Positions 1 to 10,252 are shown, counted from the stretch's first letter. The stretch is DNA of 64,000 nucleotides from Colwellia sp. PAMC 21821 (GCF_002077175.1 NZ_CP014943.1:3162001-3226000); one strand, 5' to 3'. Notes: generated from the sequence alone by a model not told the origin. Program-made: numbers and translations.

Positions 1-550
1 TAACTAAAAGCCAAAGTAGGGCGACAATTAGGCTGATAACCGAAAAGACAGTTAAACTGTTCTGCCACCCACCCGTTAGCTCATTAATGCTGCCCATTTG
101 CCATAAAATAATGGCGGTACCAATATTAAAGGCAACAGCGTTAATGCCATTAATAGTGGATCGCTCTTCGGCTTTAAAAAATTGTAAAACAATCGGATTA
201 AAATACACCACCATAAAGGCACCACCAAGCCCCATTAAAAAACGGCTCAATAACAGTAATTCATAATTTGGCGCATAAGGGGTGAGAAGGCCAATGGTGA
301 TCAATAAACTGGAAACAAAAAATGCATATTTAATACCGAGCTTTATTGCTATCCAAGCCGCAATAAAAGTACCAACAATTTTAGCTAAGGTAACCGCACC
401 ACTAATAAAGCTAGCTGAGGCTAAGCTATGCACGTCAAGAGAAAGCATAATGCTTTGCATGCTCGCTGTGCCACCGACCCAAGCCATGGCGAATAATACA
501 TAACTAAAGAAAACAATAGTTTCGACTAAATATTTGTTAGTGATTTTCAT
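1..550 (-). CDS. MFS transporter, N-terminal part (runs off the window)
   Basis: The minus strand reads open from an ATG at 550 to the window edge, giving about 183 residues of a very hydrophobic protein that starts MKITNKYLVE. At least five membrane segments are visible. A loop of the type SRFLMGLGGA followed by a short basic/acidic stretch (FFKAEERS) resembles the helix 4/5 region of major facilitator permeases. The C-terminal half lies outside the window, so the substrate cannot be judged. It is transcribed divergently from the CrbS-like sensor at 711, with a shared intergenic region of about 160 bp. The permease assignment is fairly secure; the subfamily is unknown. Confidence 0.75.
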   Translation of the reverse strand, partial: MKITNKYLVETIVFFSYVLFAMAWVGGTASMQSIMLSLDVHSLASASFISGAVTLAKIVGTFIAAWIAIKLGIKYAFFVSSLLITIGLLTPYAPNYELLLLSRFLMGLGGAFMVVYFNPIVLQFFKAEERSTINGINAVAFNIGTAIILWQMGSINELTGGWQNSLTVFSVISLIVALLWLLV

Positions 551-710
551 CTATGATAACTTTCAAACTGATAATGAATGGTTAGATTACCCTAGGAAGT
601 TAGGGAAATAAGTACTACCTTAGTGCACTATAATCGACTGGCCTGCATGATATGCTATTTGAAATCCCTTTCTATGCTGTGCATAGCATCTTTAAAACAA
701 AGGAATAAAT

Positions 711-3700
711 TTGTTAGCTTGGCTATCTATTGATACTTGGTTGATCACCGTACTCTCTATTGGCTATCTTTGCCTACTGTTTTTAGTTGCTTACAAAGGG
801 CAAAATCAGTCGTCTGAGCAATGGCGCTGCAAGCCATGGGTTTATAGTTTATCTTTAGCCGTTAGCTGCACTTCATGGGCTTTTTATGGCACGGTCGGCC
901 AAGCGGCTACAACAGGTGCTTGGCTAGCGCCCCTTTATATCGGTACTATCATGTGTTTGGTATTTGCTTGGCCGATGTTGATGAAAATGCTAAATATTAT
1001 CAAGCGCCAAAACCTGACTTCAATTGCTGATTTTATTGCCTTTCGTTATGACCGCTCGCCTAAAATAGCGATAACCGTTGCGTTGATCGCCTTGGTGGGT
1101 ACTGTGCCCTATATAGCCTTGCAATTACGCGCTATTAGTACCAGTTTTGATTTACTCACTGGCACCTTTCAATCAGGTATTAGTACGGCATTTGTGGTGA
1201 CCATTGTCTTAATTGTCTTTAGTATTTTTTTTGGTACTCGCCAAATTGCGGCCAGTAAGCAAAACCAAGGTTTAGTGCTGGCGATTGCCTTTAGCTCTGT
1301 GGTGAAATTATTAGCGTTAACCGCGGTGGGTATTTTTGCGACTTTTTTTGTCTTTGATGGTTTTGCAGACTTAGCTGCACAACAGAAAAGTAATAACCTA
1401 TTTACCGGTGAGGGCTCTGTATATTTAGGCATAGCTCATGCGGTATTAGGGGCAATTACCATTTTCGTTTTACCCCAGCAATTTCATATGATGATGATAG
1501 AAAATCATCATCCGCAAGAGTTAAAAACCGCCCGCTGGTTGTTCCCACTGTATTTTATTTTAATTAATATTTTTGTTTTGCCGATTGCTATTGCTGGACT
1601 CGTTACCTTTCCCGGTGGCAGTGTCGATGCCGATACTTACGTGCTAACACTACCGTTGTTTTTTCAACAAGCTTGGTTAGGTATTGTGGTTTATATTGGC
1701 GGTTTAGCTGCAGCAACGAGTATGGTTATTGTTTCAGCTATCGTATTAAGTACCATGATTTCTACTGAGGTGATAACACCGTTAACACTGAAGTTTAAAT
1801 ATTTCAGCAAGGCAGGTGCGCCGCAGTTTTCTGGCTTGTTGCTTAAACAACGCCGTCTCGCCATTACCGCAATATTATTATTTGCTTTTGCCTTTGAACG
1901 TAGCATTAATCAGCAAAGCCATTTAGCCAGTATTGGCTTGCTCTCCTTCGTTTTACTCTCGCAATTTGCCCCAGCTATTATCGGTGCATTGTACTGGCGA
2001 AAAGCCAATGGTAAAGGCGCATTAACCGGCTTAATTGTCGGCAGCGTTATGTGGTTTTTTACTTTACTGTTACCTATTATTGCGCCTAACTTAGCTTGGG
2101 TAGAAAATGGTGTGTTTGGGCTTGCTTGGCTGAAGCCCACCGCGCTTTTTGGCGTCGACTTTTTAGACTTAACCAGCCATGGCGTGTTCTATAGCTTAAT
2201 GAGTAATATCGTTTGTTTTGTCGTTGTTTCATTAATGACCCATCGCAGTGTCGGTGAAAAACTCCAAGCCGATATTTTTATCTCTAAAAGTCAGCGAAAA
2301 TTCGAACGTAACTTAAGTACGGAAGATCTTTACAGCTTACTCATGCGTTTTATCGATAAAAGTGCTGCAGATGCTTTTTTACAAATCGCAAAATCGAATC
2401 AAGCGAGTCAAAATAACCTTGATGTTGAGCCAGTAAACTTGATTGAATATACACGTTTACAACTTTCTGGTGTTTTAGGTTCGGCCTCTACGCGCATGGT
2501 CATGAAAGCGGCCTCAACCTCAGAGAGAATGCCACTTGAAGATGTTGTTAGTATTGTGGATGAAGCAAATGAAATGTTTCGCTTTAACCGTGAGTTATTG
2601 CAATCAGGTGTTGAAAATATCGAGCAAGGTATCAGTGTTGTTGATGCCGACATGAGATTAGTGGCGTGGAATCAGCGTTATATTCAATTACTCGATTACC
2701 CTGAAGGTTTTGTGCAAGCCGGCTTACCCATTGAAACCTTATTAAATTTTAATATCTCAAGAGATATTATTGCTGGTGGTGCTAATAATGATCAGATGAT
2801 CGCTAAACGCATTGCTCATATGAAAAATGGTGACAGCCATCACTTTGAGCGAAAAATGCCTAATGGCATGGTACTAGAAATTCGTGGTCAGTCGATGCCA
2901 GCAGGCGGTTTTGTAAGTACTTTCTCAGATATTACGGCGCATATCGAAGCTGAAAAAGCATTACAAAAAGCCAACGAAAATCTTGAAAAACGCGTTGAAA
3001 GCCGTACCCAAGAATTACAAAAAGCTAAAGCCGAAGCCGAAGCCGCCTATAGCAGTAAAAGCCGATTTTTAGCGGCAGCAAGTCACGATCTTATGCAGCC
3101 ATTTAATGCCTTATCTTTATTTACCTCAATGTTGAAAAATAAAGTACAAGGAGAAGAGTTAACGGCACTTGCCGAACATATTGATGACTCATTGAATGTG
3201 GTAGAAGCTTTATTGTCTGATTTAGTCGAAATTTCTCGACTAGATAGTAGCTCTGAAAAAATTGATAAAAGCCACTTCGCCCTTGATGATTTACTTAGCC
3301 CATTAAACAATGAATTTACGGCATTAGCCACGCAAGCAGGCATACGCTTTTCTTATCAACTCAGTCAATGTGTTGTGCATTCTGATAAACGCATGTTAAG
3401 ACGAGTAATACAAAACTTTTTGTCGAATGCGGTACATTATTGCAACGATAAACAAGGTGAAAAAGCGACGATTGCCAATCGTATTGTGTTAGGTATTAGA
3501 AGAACCAAAGCGATGATTCGCGTTGAAGTTTGGGATAACGGCCCAGGTATCGCGTTAGCACAACAAAAAGCAATATTCCGTGAATTTGAACGCTTAGAAC
3601 AGAATCGAGAAATACCTGGGCTTGGTTTAGGTTTAGCTATTTCAGAGCGTATTGCGAACTTACTGGGCTTAAATATTTCGGTGAAGTCTCAATTGGGTAA

Positions 3701-4196
3701 GGGGACTTGTTTTAGCATTGAAATACCGCGTGTCAGTGAGAGTGAAGCCGCAGCAGTAAATGCAAATACAAGTAAAAAGTTGAATAAAACCTTAGAGGTT
3801 AAAACACCAGCATCGCCAGAAAAACCCTTTAGTAACATTGTCGTGCTATTAATTGATAATGATGAATTAATGTTAACGGCCTTAACCTCACAACTTATCG
3901 ATTGGGGTTGTAAGGTTTTGACCGCACATGATCAAGCATCTTGTCAGCAGACGCTTGCTAATGGCGACATTAAACCTCATATTGTCATTGCTGATTATCA
4001 TCTTGATTACGGTAATAATGGCGTTGAATTAGTGCGAACATTGCAACAAGTACAACGATGGCATGTGCCGACAATCATTTGCTCTGCCGACCCATCAGAA
4101 AGTGTTCGAGAACATACTAGTGACGCTGAATTTCTTTTTATACGTAAGCCGGTTAAGTCATTAGCGCTGAAGCGCATGATGCGGCAACTGCTATAA
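711..4196 (+). CDS. crbS: CrbS-type hybrid sensor: sodium/solute symporter domain fused to histidine kinase and receiver
   Basis: This 1161-residue inner-membrane protein has an N-terminal sodium:solute-symporter-like region of about 13 helices (residues 1-540). A PAS-like domain follows (about 640-755), then a coiled coil, a HisKA domain with the phospho-acceptor His792 in the motif ASHDLMQP, an HATPase domain (DNGPGIAL, GLGLGLAI) and a C-terminal receiver with Asp1095 (IADYHLDYG). This order matches CrbS/MxtR-type sensors, which control acetyl-CoA synthetase and acetate use in Vibrio and Pseudomonas. The start is a TTG preceded by AAGGAAT; no in-frame ATG fits better. A LuxR-type regulator resembling its partner CrbR lies at 5757-6425 on the other strand. 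The architecture is certain; the acetate role is inferred from family. Confidence 0.85.
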   Translation: MLAWLSIDTWLITVLSIGYLCLLFLVAYKGQNQSSEQWRCKPWVYSLSLAVSCTSWAFYGTVGQAATTGAWLAPLYIGTIMCLVFAWPMLMKMLNIIKRQNLTSIADFIAFRYDRSPKIAITVALIALVGTVPYIALQLRAISTSFDLLTGTFQSGISTAFVVTIVLIVFSIFFGTRQIAASKQNQGLVLAIAFSSVVKLLALTAVGIFATFFVFDGFADLAAQQKSNNLFTGEGSVYLGIAHAVLGAITIFVLPQQFHMMMIENHHPQELKTARWLFPLYFILINIFVLPIAIAGLVTFPGGSVDADTYVLTLPLFFQQAWLGIVVYIGGLAAATSMVIVSAIVLSTMISTEVITPLTLKFKYFSKAGAPQFSGLLLKQRRLAITAILLFAFAFERSINQQSHLASIGLLSFVLLSQFAPAIIGALYWRKANGKGALTGLIVGSVMWFFTLLLPIIAPNLAWVENGVFGLAWLKPTALFGVDFLDLTSHGVFYSLMSNIVCFVVVSLMTHRSVGEKLQADIFISKSQRKFERNLSTEDLYSLLMRFIDKSAADAFLQIAKSNQASQNNLDVEPVNLIEYTRLQLSGVLGSASTRMVMKAASTSERMPLEDVVSIVDEANEMFRFNRELLQSGVENIEQGISVVDADMRLVAWNQRYIQLLDYPEGFVQAGLPIETLLNFNISRDIIAGGANNDQMIAKRIAHMKNGDSHHFERKMPNGMVLEIRGQSMPAGGFVSTFSDITAHIEAEKALQKANENLEKRVESRTQELQKAKAEAEAAYSSKSRFLAAASHDLMQPFNALSLFTSMLKNKVQGEELTALAEHIDDSLNVVEALLSDLVEISRLDSSSEKIDKSHFALDDLLSPLNNEFTALATQAGIRFSYQLSQCVVHSDKRMLRRVIQNFLSNAVHYCNDKQGEKATIANRIVLGIRRTKAMIRVEVWDNGPGIALAQQKAIFREFERLEQNREIPGLGLGLAISERIANLLGLNISVKSQLGKGTCFSIEIPRVSESEAAAVNANTSKKLNKTLEVKTPASPEKPFSNIVVLLIDNDELMLTALTSQLIDWGCKVLTAHDQASCQQTLANGDIKPHIVIADYHLDYGNNGVELVRTLQQVQRWHVPTIICSADPSESVREHTSDAEFLFIRKPVKSLALKRMMRQLL

Positions 4197-4370
4197 CTAA
4201 TTAAAAATTTTACTGATCGTTTTACTGTTAGTATTCGTATGTACTGGTTAGCGTATTATTTCTAAATAGTACTTCCAAATAATACTTTTGAGTAATTATA
4301 ACTAGTGCTTATACTACTTATGATGCATTAGCTCCAAATAAAGGAAAATATTATCGATATCTCTCATATC

Positions 4371-5636
4371 GTGCAACTTACTTACATGTTAACGGAGGCA
4401 TTATTCGTTGGTATGGTGATTGTTTTCCTTTTTGGTATGCGACAGAAATTTGGCATTGCACTACTTTATATAACTTTAGGTACATTCCAATATTTACAAA
4501 CCGTATTAGCCACTTTTTTATATTTTGAAATTTTCCCTGGTGTTTTCGTCAGCCCAGGGTCTGCGGTGCTATTTAATGCGAGCTTATTTGCCGTGCTACT
4601 TATCTATATAAAAGAAGATGCAGCAGAAGCGCGGAAACTTATTTATGGGCTAGTTTTTGCCAATTTAACCTTAACCATATTTCTCTTAATGGTTGGCCTT
4701 CATTTAGAAGGGATACCTGCAGAACAATTATCATTTGTGCCAGAGCAAGTGTTGAGCTTTACGCCTAGAGTGTTGATTGTCGGCACACTTACATTAGCTA
4801 TCGATGTATTGTTAATCATTATTCTTTATGAGTTCTTTGCAAAATATTTTAATAAAGTTTTTTTAAAGATTTACAGTGCAATGGCGGTGGTATTAATTAT
4901 TGATACTTTAGTTTTTACTGTTGGCTCAGGTATCATTTCAGCACAATCAGATTATATCGGCTTACTGTTATCATCAGTGGTAGGTAAGTTGCTTTTAGCT
5001 GTAGTTTATTCTTCGATATTGGCACTCTATATAAAGCATCATCAAGATATAGAGTCGAACAATACAAATGAAAGTACTGACATAAAAGATATTTTCACGT
5101 TTCTTACTTACCGACAAAAATACGAAAAGCTACGAAAAGAAATTTACCGAGATTCACTTACAGGACTATACAACCGTGGCTTTCTAAATGAAAACTTACC
5201 TAGAGAACTCGATAGAGCTGTACGTAACGATGACTCTATTGCTTTTCTAATGATAGATATTGATAATTTTAAGCACATTAATGATACATTCGGGCATCAA
5301 GAGGGTGACAGAATACTTGCTTTTTTGGCTATGGTTATTCATAAGTCAATTCGAAAAATGGATTTAGCGTGTCGATATGGCGGTGAAGAGTTCTCGTTAA
5401 TATTACCTAAAACCGATAAAATTTCGGCCATACAACTCGCTGAAAGATTAAGAGATAATTTAACTATTTTATCTGCCTCACATAAGCCTGCCATAGCGCG
5501 TGAAATAACGCTAACTATCGGTATTGCAATGGCGCCAAAAGAAGCAATTACACCCAATGAACTTGTGTCCATTGCAGATAAAAGACTTTACTTAGGTAAA
5601 GCAAGTGGCAGAAACTGTATTGTATCGAATGGTTAA
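4371..5636 (+). CDS. membrane-bound diguanylate cyclase (GGDEF)
   Basis: About 230 N-terminal residues form roughly seven hydrophobic segments. A short coiled linker and a complete GGDEF domain follow. The active-site motif GGEEF starts at residue 337, and an RKMD sequence five residues before it is a canonical RxxD inhibitory site, so the enzyme should make cyclic di-GMP and be product-inhibited. The sensory half matches no named family that I recognise. The start is uncertain: the GTG used here has a good AAGGAA sequence too far away (25 bases), an in-frame ATG follows at 4386, and an ATT lies just after AAGGAA at 4350. The gene sits between the CrbS-like sensor and the CrbR-like regulator, which hints at linked control. 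Confidence 0.85.
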   Translation: MQLTYMLTEALFVGMVIVFLFGMRQKFGIALLYITLGTFQYLQTVLATFLYFEIFPGVFVSPGSAVLFNASLFAVLLIYIKEDAAEARKLIYGLVFANLTLTIFLLMVGLHLEGIPAEQLSFVPEQVLSFTPRVLIVGTLTLAIDVLLIIILYEFFAKYFNKVFLKIYSAMAVVLIIDTLVFTVGSGIISAQSDYIGLLLSSVVGKLLLAVVYSSILALYIKHHQDIESNNTNESTDIKDIFTFLTYRQKYEKLRKEIYRDSLTGLYNRGFLNENLPRELDRAVRNDDSIAFLMIDIDNFKHINDTFGHQEGDRILAFLAMVIHKSIRKMDLACRYGGEEFSLILPKTDKISAIQLAERLRDNLTILSASHKPAIAREITLTIGIAMAPKEAITPNELVSIADKRLYLGKASGRNCIVSNG

Positions 5637-5696
5637 ATGGCAGCGCAGGTGTCGTTAATTTAATCGCTGGTTGAGTGATATTAATCAGATAAAGCT

Positions 5697-5721
5697 TAAC
5701 CCGTTTAATCTTAACGGGTTA
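5697..5721. terminator. hairpin between convergent genes
   Basis: A 9-bp perfect inverted repeat (TAACCCGTT / AACGGGTTA) with a 7-base loop lies between the convergent GGDEF gene and the crbR-like gene. Neither side has a strong T-run, so it is at best a weak terminator. Confidence 0.35.
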
Positions 5722-5756
5722 CGTTCTTATTCAATTACTTTTACTTTTACTTTTGA

Positions 5757-6425
5757 TCAAGAGACATTTAAGTGCTGTGAAGGGCTAAGCATCAACTGCT
5801 GGTAAGCAAGACCCGCTAATGTACGGTTATTCACTTCTAGCTTTAACAATATCGCAGAAACATGTTTTTTTACTGTGGTTTCTTTAATGTCGAGATCATA
5901 AGCAATTTGTTTATTTAATTGGCCATCGGCTATCTGCGTTAACACTATGTATTGTTGCGGTGTTAGTTGGCTTAATTGTTTAGCGAGTTTTTGATGCGCT
6001 ACATCAATTTGTTGGTCAGCATTAAACTCAATATGTTCTGGTAACCAAATATCCCCTTCTAAAACCGTAGCAATGGCTTTTGCTATCGTGGCTAAATCAG
6101 CAGATTTAGGAATAAATGCTGCAGCGCCAAAATTAATCGCTTTTTGCATGGTTTCAGAGTTATCGTCTGACGAGACCATGATCACCACAATGTCAGGAAA
6201 ATGGTTTTGCAGTTGGGTTAAACCGGTAAAACCGTCGTTACCTGGCATATGTAAATCAAGAAAAACTATTTCTAAACTATCGTGTTCGTTAACGGCTTTA
6301 AGTAAGTCGTGAAAGTTATCCACTTCTAGGGTTTCATCATCTTCAATGCATTCTACAATTGCCTGCTTTAAAGCGGTACGAAATAACGGATGATCGTCGG
6401 CGATGATTACTTTTGCTTGGTTCAT
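5757..6425 (-). CDS. crbR: LuxR-type response regulator, CrbR-like
   Basis: A 222-residue two-domain regulator. The receiver domain has the acidic pair Asp10/Asp11 (IIADDHPLFR), the phosphorylation site Asp57 (VFLDLHMPG) and a conserved Lys near residue 108. A GerE/LuxR helix-turn-helix occupies about residues 150-215, with the recognition-helix motif KETTVKKHVSAIL. This is the layout of CrbR/ErdR, the partner of CrbS-type kinases that activates acetyl-CoA synthetase transcription. Its closeness to the CrbS-like gene supports pairing, although the two are convergent and a GGDEF gene lies between them. The ATG at 6425 is the only good start. Pairing is inferred, not shown. Confidence 0.8.
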   Translation of the reverse strand: MNQAKVIIADDHPLFRTALKQAIVECIEDDETLEVDNFHDLLKAVNEHDSLEIVFLDLHMPGNDGFTGLTQLQNHFPDIVVIMVSSDDNSETMQKAINFGAAAFIPKSADLATIAKAIATVLEGDIWLPEHIEFNADQQIDVAHQKLAKQLSQLTPQQYIVLTQIADGQLNKQIAYDLDIKETTVKKHVSAILLKLEVNNRTLAGLAYQQLMLSPSQHLNVS

Positions 6426-6515
6426 TACAGCAGCCTTTTATACGATTAAAACTATCAACTCTCGAACTACAAAACGAGAATGATAATAATTGATGATGAT
6501 ACAATATTTATTATC

Positions 6516-6547
6516 AAAAAAAGAGCCGGTAAAAACCAGCTCTTTTT
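6516..6547 (-). terminator. rho-independent terminator of the TonB receptor gene
   Basis: The stem AAAGAGCCGGT / ACCAGCTCTTT with an AAAA loop has one mismatch and runs of T on both strands. It lies 23 bp beyond the stop of the minus-strand receptor gene and can act in both directions. Confidence 0.8.
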
Positions 6548-6569
6548 ATTTTTAAATATTGTATAGCGT

Positions 6570-8843
6570 TTAGAAACTATAACCTATGGTTAATGAAATG
6601 GTTTCAGGGTCGCCGTAATAGCCAATCAGTGTGGTATCGCCACCTAAACCAGGCGCATAACTACCATCATCATTTTGTGCGCCTAAGAAGGCATAGTTGC
6701 CGACCAAGTACTCTGCATTGGTAATGTTTTTCCAATGCAGTGCTGCAGTCCAATCACCGTTATTGCTATACCAATTAACACCAAAGTTAAGTAGGCCGTA
6801 ACCATCTTGAGTTAATAGGTTATCAGTCACATTTAAGTCGTAGTCACTTCGGTAATAGTAGTTACCATTTACCACAAAAGCACCTACAGAGGTTTCAATA
6901 TCATAAGAAACACCTAGATTGGCAGTGGTTTCAGGTGTATTAGTAATGGTGAAACTATCGCTAATATCTATCTGGCTACCGTCAGTATCAAATGACTTAA
7001 CTTCTTTAAAAGATGAATCGATTAAGCCTATGCTGGCAAAAATATTTAAGTTATCTGCCGCCGCATATTCTATTTCAAGCTCTAAACCAGACGCGGTAGA
7101 TTTACCAATATTACCTAAACGTTGACTCAAAGCACTGTTGTCTTCTGTCGGTAAAACGGTAACAAATTGTCTATCTTTATGATCAAGGTAGAAAGCTGTG
7201 GCATTTACTCTTAAGTTATCATTCCACTCACTTTTTACGCCAATTTCAAATGAATCAACTACTTCGGGATCTACCGCAGGCTCTGGACCACTTGCTCTTG
7301 GGTTAAAGGTACCTGATTTAAAGCCTTGTGAGTAACTGGCAAAGAGCATCATATCGTTCGAATATTGATATTCTGCACCTACACGTGGAGTAAAGCGCGA
7401 CCAATCTTCTTTGTCATTCAGAACTTCAGGGAATGTTACATCACCACGAACATAACCAGGTATCCAACCGCTTTCTGGATAAACAGTCTCAAATGCTAGA
7501 CCATTATTTACGTTAGCTGTTTTTTCTTCTGTGGTGTATCGCGCACCTAAGGTCATCGATAATTTTTCGGTAAGGTTATACGAACCTTGTGCATAAACAG
7601 CATAGCTTTCGCTGTTATTACAACCGGTGACTTCTCGCGTTAATCCAGGTAAAGAGAGTGACTGACCAAAATTCTCTAAAATTGCATCGAAGTGGCCACA
7701 TGATTCACCATCAAAATAGTACAAGCCTGAAACAAAAGTTAAATTATCTGAATTATAGTTAAGCTGAAATTCTTGGCTGAATTGCTCATCATCATAAATG
7801 GCCGGTACATCAAAAATACGCTCGGCGGTATTGTCAAAATCAATATTTGTTTTTGAGTAATTTTCACGACTTGATGTAACTGATTTAACCGACCAAGTAT
7901 CGTTGATAAAGTATTCAGCGGTTAGACTAAAGCCTTCAGATTCAACACTATTCCAAGTAGGCATACTGGTGTAAGAGTCATAAACACTGTCGGGTACTGG
8001 CGCATCAGTAACTATACTTGGTAGTAAACGATAGCCGCCTTTAGCATTAGAGTCGTCGGTGGTTTTGTCATAGTTAAAACGGAAGAATAAATCGTCAGTT
8101 GGTTCGAATTCGACAGTAATTCGACCGGCAAAAACATCTTTATTATAGTTTTCTAAGTCTTGGTTTGGTAAATCAGATTGTAAAAATTCACCGTAACCAT
8201 CGCGCGTTAAATTGGCTAAGGCAAACCCGACATAAAGTTTGTCGTCTATTACTGGGATTTTACCCGCAACTTTATAATCTTGACGGCCGTAATTGCCAAA
8301 GGTCGCTTTAAGATCAAGCTCTACATCGCCAGACATTTTTTTAGTGACATATTTAATCGCACCACCTATGGTATTTTTACCATACAAACTTCCTTGAGGA
8401 CCACGTAATACTTCAATGCGTTCAACGTCAAGAATATCTAATACAGCACCTTGTGGGCGGGCAATATAAACGTCATCAACATAAATGCCGACACCCGGTT
8501 CATAGCCCCATAATGGATCATCTTGACCAACACCACGAATAAAAGCGGTTAACGTTGAGTTAGTACCACGACTAGCTTGTAGTGTAGTATTTGGAGAAAA
8601 CTGTTGAACTTCAGTCATTGCACTAATGCCATTTTGCGCTAACTGTTCAGCGCCAACAGACGTTACAGCCACAGGAACAGATTGTAAGCTTTCTGCGGTT
8701 TTTCGCGCCGTGACTTCAATGCGTTCTAATGTAGGATCGTTTTTGATCTGTTCATCTGTTTCTGCAGCCATAATGTTTTGGCTAGTCAGTGCTGCTGAAA
8801 TTGTTATGGCTAAAACACTCAGCCTTGTGTTAAAACTTTTCAT
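6570..8843 (-). CDS. TonB-dependent outer-membrane receptor
   Basis: A 757-residue protein with a Sec signal peptide of about 26 residues (ending NIMAAET) and a TonB-box-like segment LERIEVTARK. A plug domain follows with the landmark motifs GVYVDDVYIARP-like, VERIEVLRGPQG and LYGKNTIGG. A long beta-barrel ends in the outer-membrane signal SLTIGYSF with a terminal Phe. Length and motifs fit the large siderophore/carbohydrate TonB receptor family of marine Alteromonadales. The substrate cannot be told from sequence; no Fur box is obvious upstream. The only near neighbour on the same strand is a secreted esterase 216 bp upstream, which may supply a ligand, but that link is speculative. Confidence 0.92.
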   Translation of the reverse strand: MKSFNTRLSVLAITISAALTSQNIMAAETDEQIKNDPTLERIEVTARKTAESLQSVPVAVTSVGAEQLAQNGISAMTEVQQFSPNTTLQASRGTNSTLTAFIRGVGQDDPLWGYEPGVGIYVDDVYIARPQGAVLDILDVERIEVLRGPQGSLYGKNTIGGAIKYVTKKMSGDVELDLKATFGNYGRQDYKVAGKIPVIDDKLYVGFALANLTRDGYGEFLQSDLPNQDLENYNKDVFAGRITVEFEPTDDLFFRFNYDKTTDDSNAKGGYRLLPSIVTDAPVPDSVYDSYTSMPTWNSVESEGFSLTAEYFINDTWSVKSVTSSRENYSKTNIDFDNTAERIFDVPAIYDDEQFSQEFQLNYNSDNLTFVSGLYYFDGESCGHFDAILENFGQSLSLPGLTREVTGCNNSESYAVYAQGSYNLTEKLSMTLGARYTTEEKTANVNNGLAFETVYPESGWIPGYVRGDVTFPEVLNDKEDWSRFTPRVGAEYQYSNDMMLFASYSQGFKSGTFNPRASGPEPAVDPEVVDSFEIGVKSEWNDNLRVNATAFYLDHKDRQFVTVLPTEDNSALSQRLGNIGKSTASGLELEIEYAAADNLNIFASIGLIDSSFKEVKSFDTDGSQIDISDSFTITNTPETTANLGVSYDIETSVGAFVVNGNYYYRSDYDLNVTDNLLTQDGYGLLNFGVNWYSNNGDWTAALHWKNITNAEYLVGNYAFLGAQNDDGSYAPGLGGDTTLIGYYGDPETISLTIGYSF

Positions 8844-9059
8844 ATTATTTCCCCGTATTTTAAATCTAATAAACCGCTTATTTGAGCACTTTATTGTTAT
8901 TTATTAGTGTGGATAAAACTCTATAGTAAATTTGCTAGAAGATAATTTGTACTATAGTAGTATGTAGTCTGTTTTTATTTTTAAGTTATTGTATATAAAC
9001 ACTATATGTGTAGTTATATTTATTTTTAAAACATGTTATTCGCTAAATTATCGGTTGAT

Positions 9060-9977
9060 TTATATTTTCCAAGCCTCGAGTAAGTACAAAATCGTACTAA
9101 TTGGCGTGCTAATGACAAAAGGAGCAACGCTTCCTCCGTCGATTTTTTCTGGTGCTACAGCTATGCCATGACCCATGTTTTCAATTTCAATGAGCTCAAC
9201 ATTCAATTGCTGGTTTTTTCCTTGCCATTGGCTAACTTGATAGCCTTGATGTTTTTCAATAGTTGGCTGCTGTGAAGACTGAGTTAATTGCGCCCAATGT
9301 ATAGCAAGTTGTTGTGAGTTTTTAGGGTTAACTACTGCGTCTGCATCACCTGTAAATATCGACAATGGTGGCCAATTAGATTGTGTGCCGTTAATCTCTT
9401 TAACTAATGCGGTTAATTGGTCAGGATTTTGTGAAGGCCCGCTACGCATGCAGGCAATGGCGGTGATTAAGTTATCTGCACAAGGGTAGGGGATGCCTGC
9501 AACAATAGCCCCTGCGGTAAATAACTCGGGATAATTAACCACCATAGAGCTCGCCATAGCGCCACCTGCAGATAAACCGATGATATAAATGTTACTAAAG
9601 TTTTGCTCGGCGTTAACCGTGGTAATCATATTTTTTATCGACAAGCTTTCCCCTTGATTTTTCTCAATATCTTGTGAGGAAAACCAATTGAAACAACCTT
9701 TAATATTATTGTTTTGGCTTTGCTGCGGGATCAGCAGCGAAAACTGCTTTTTGTTTGCTAACGCCAGTAAAGCTGTTTGCTCTGCTAGCCTTTCTCCTTG
9801 TTGAACACAGCCATGCAGTAAAACAATAAGGCTTTTATTACTAGTCTCATGGTAGTAGCTAGCGCTTAGGTCGCCAGGGTTATCGCCAAACTCAATTAAT
9901 GTTGTTTGTTTAGCAAAACTGCTAGCACTAAAAAAAGCTGTTGTAATGATGATAAACATCGATAAACATTTATACAT
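9060..9977 (-). CDS. secreted PHB-depolymerase/feruloyl-esterase-type hydrolase
   Basis: A 305-residue alpha/beta hydrolase with a signal peptide of about 22 residues (cleavage near SSFAKQ). The oxyanion motif LLHGCVQQG is typical of the esterase_PHB/LpqC family. The nucleophile elbow GLSAGGAMAS carries the catalytic Ser. A likely Asp lies in TGDADAVVNP and a His in MGHGIAV. Cysteines in GCFNWF and PCAD...CMRSG match family disulfides. The enzyme probably acts in the periplasm or outside the cell on a polyester or acylated polysaccharide. It is on the same strand as the TonB receptor 216 bp downstream, a gap large enough for a separate promoter. Confidence 0.85.
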   Translation of the reverse strand: MYKCLSMFIIITTAFFSASSFAKQTTLIEFGDNPGDLSASYYHETSNKSLIVLLHGCVQQGERLAEQTALLALANKKQFSLLIPQQSQNNNIKGCFNWFSSQDIEKNQGESLSIKNMITTVNAEQNFSNIYIIGLSAGGAMASSMVVNYPELFTAGAIVAGIPYPCADNLITAIACMRSGPSQNPDQLTALVKEINGTQSNWPPLSIFTGDADAVVNPKNSQQLAIHWAQLTQSSQQPTIEKHQGYQVSQWQGKNQQLNVELIEIENMGHGIAVAPEKIDGGSVAPFVISTPISTILYLLEAWKI

Positions 9978-10252
9978 AATAATTTTCCATAGTTATTTAC
10001 CAACAGCTATTAACTAAAAATTGAAAGCTATAAGTTTGACGTTATAAGTTAAGGCGATAAAGGGCAATTTCAGCTTATCAGCATGACGTATTACTGAAAG
10101 TTATAGAATGCTACTTTAGTTCCACAGCAATTGGTAAATGATTATTTTAAAAGATAAAACCAGTTGTTTAATTATTATTGAGTTAACGCTAAGCTATGAA
10201 GGTTAAAGTACGACCCTATTTATTTTGCTTACTTATAAATGAGACTACGAAC

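Noticed and set aside
282..503. 73-residue plus-strand frame near the window start
   Set aside because: It is antisense to the MFS transporter gene that runs off the left edge.
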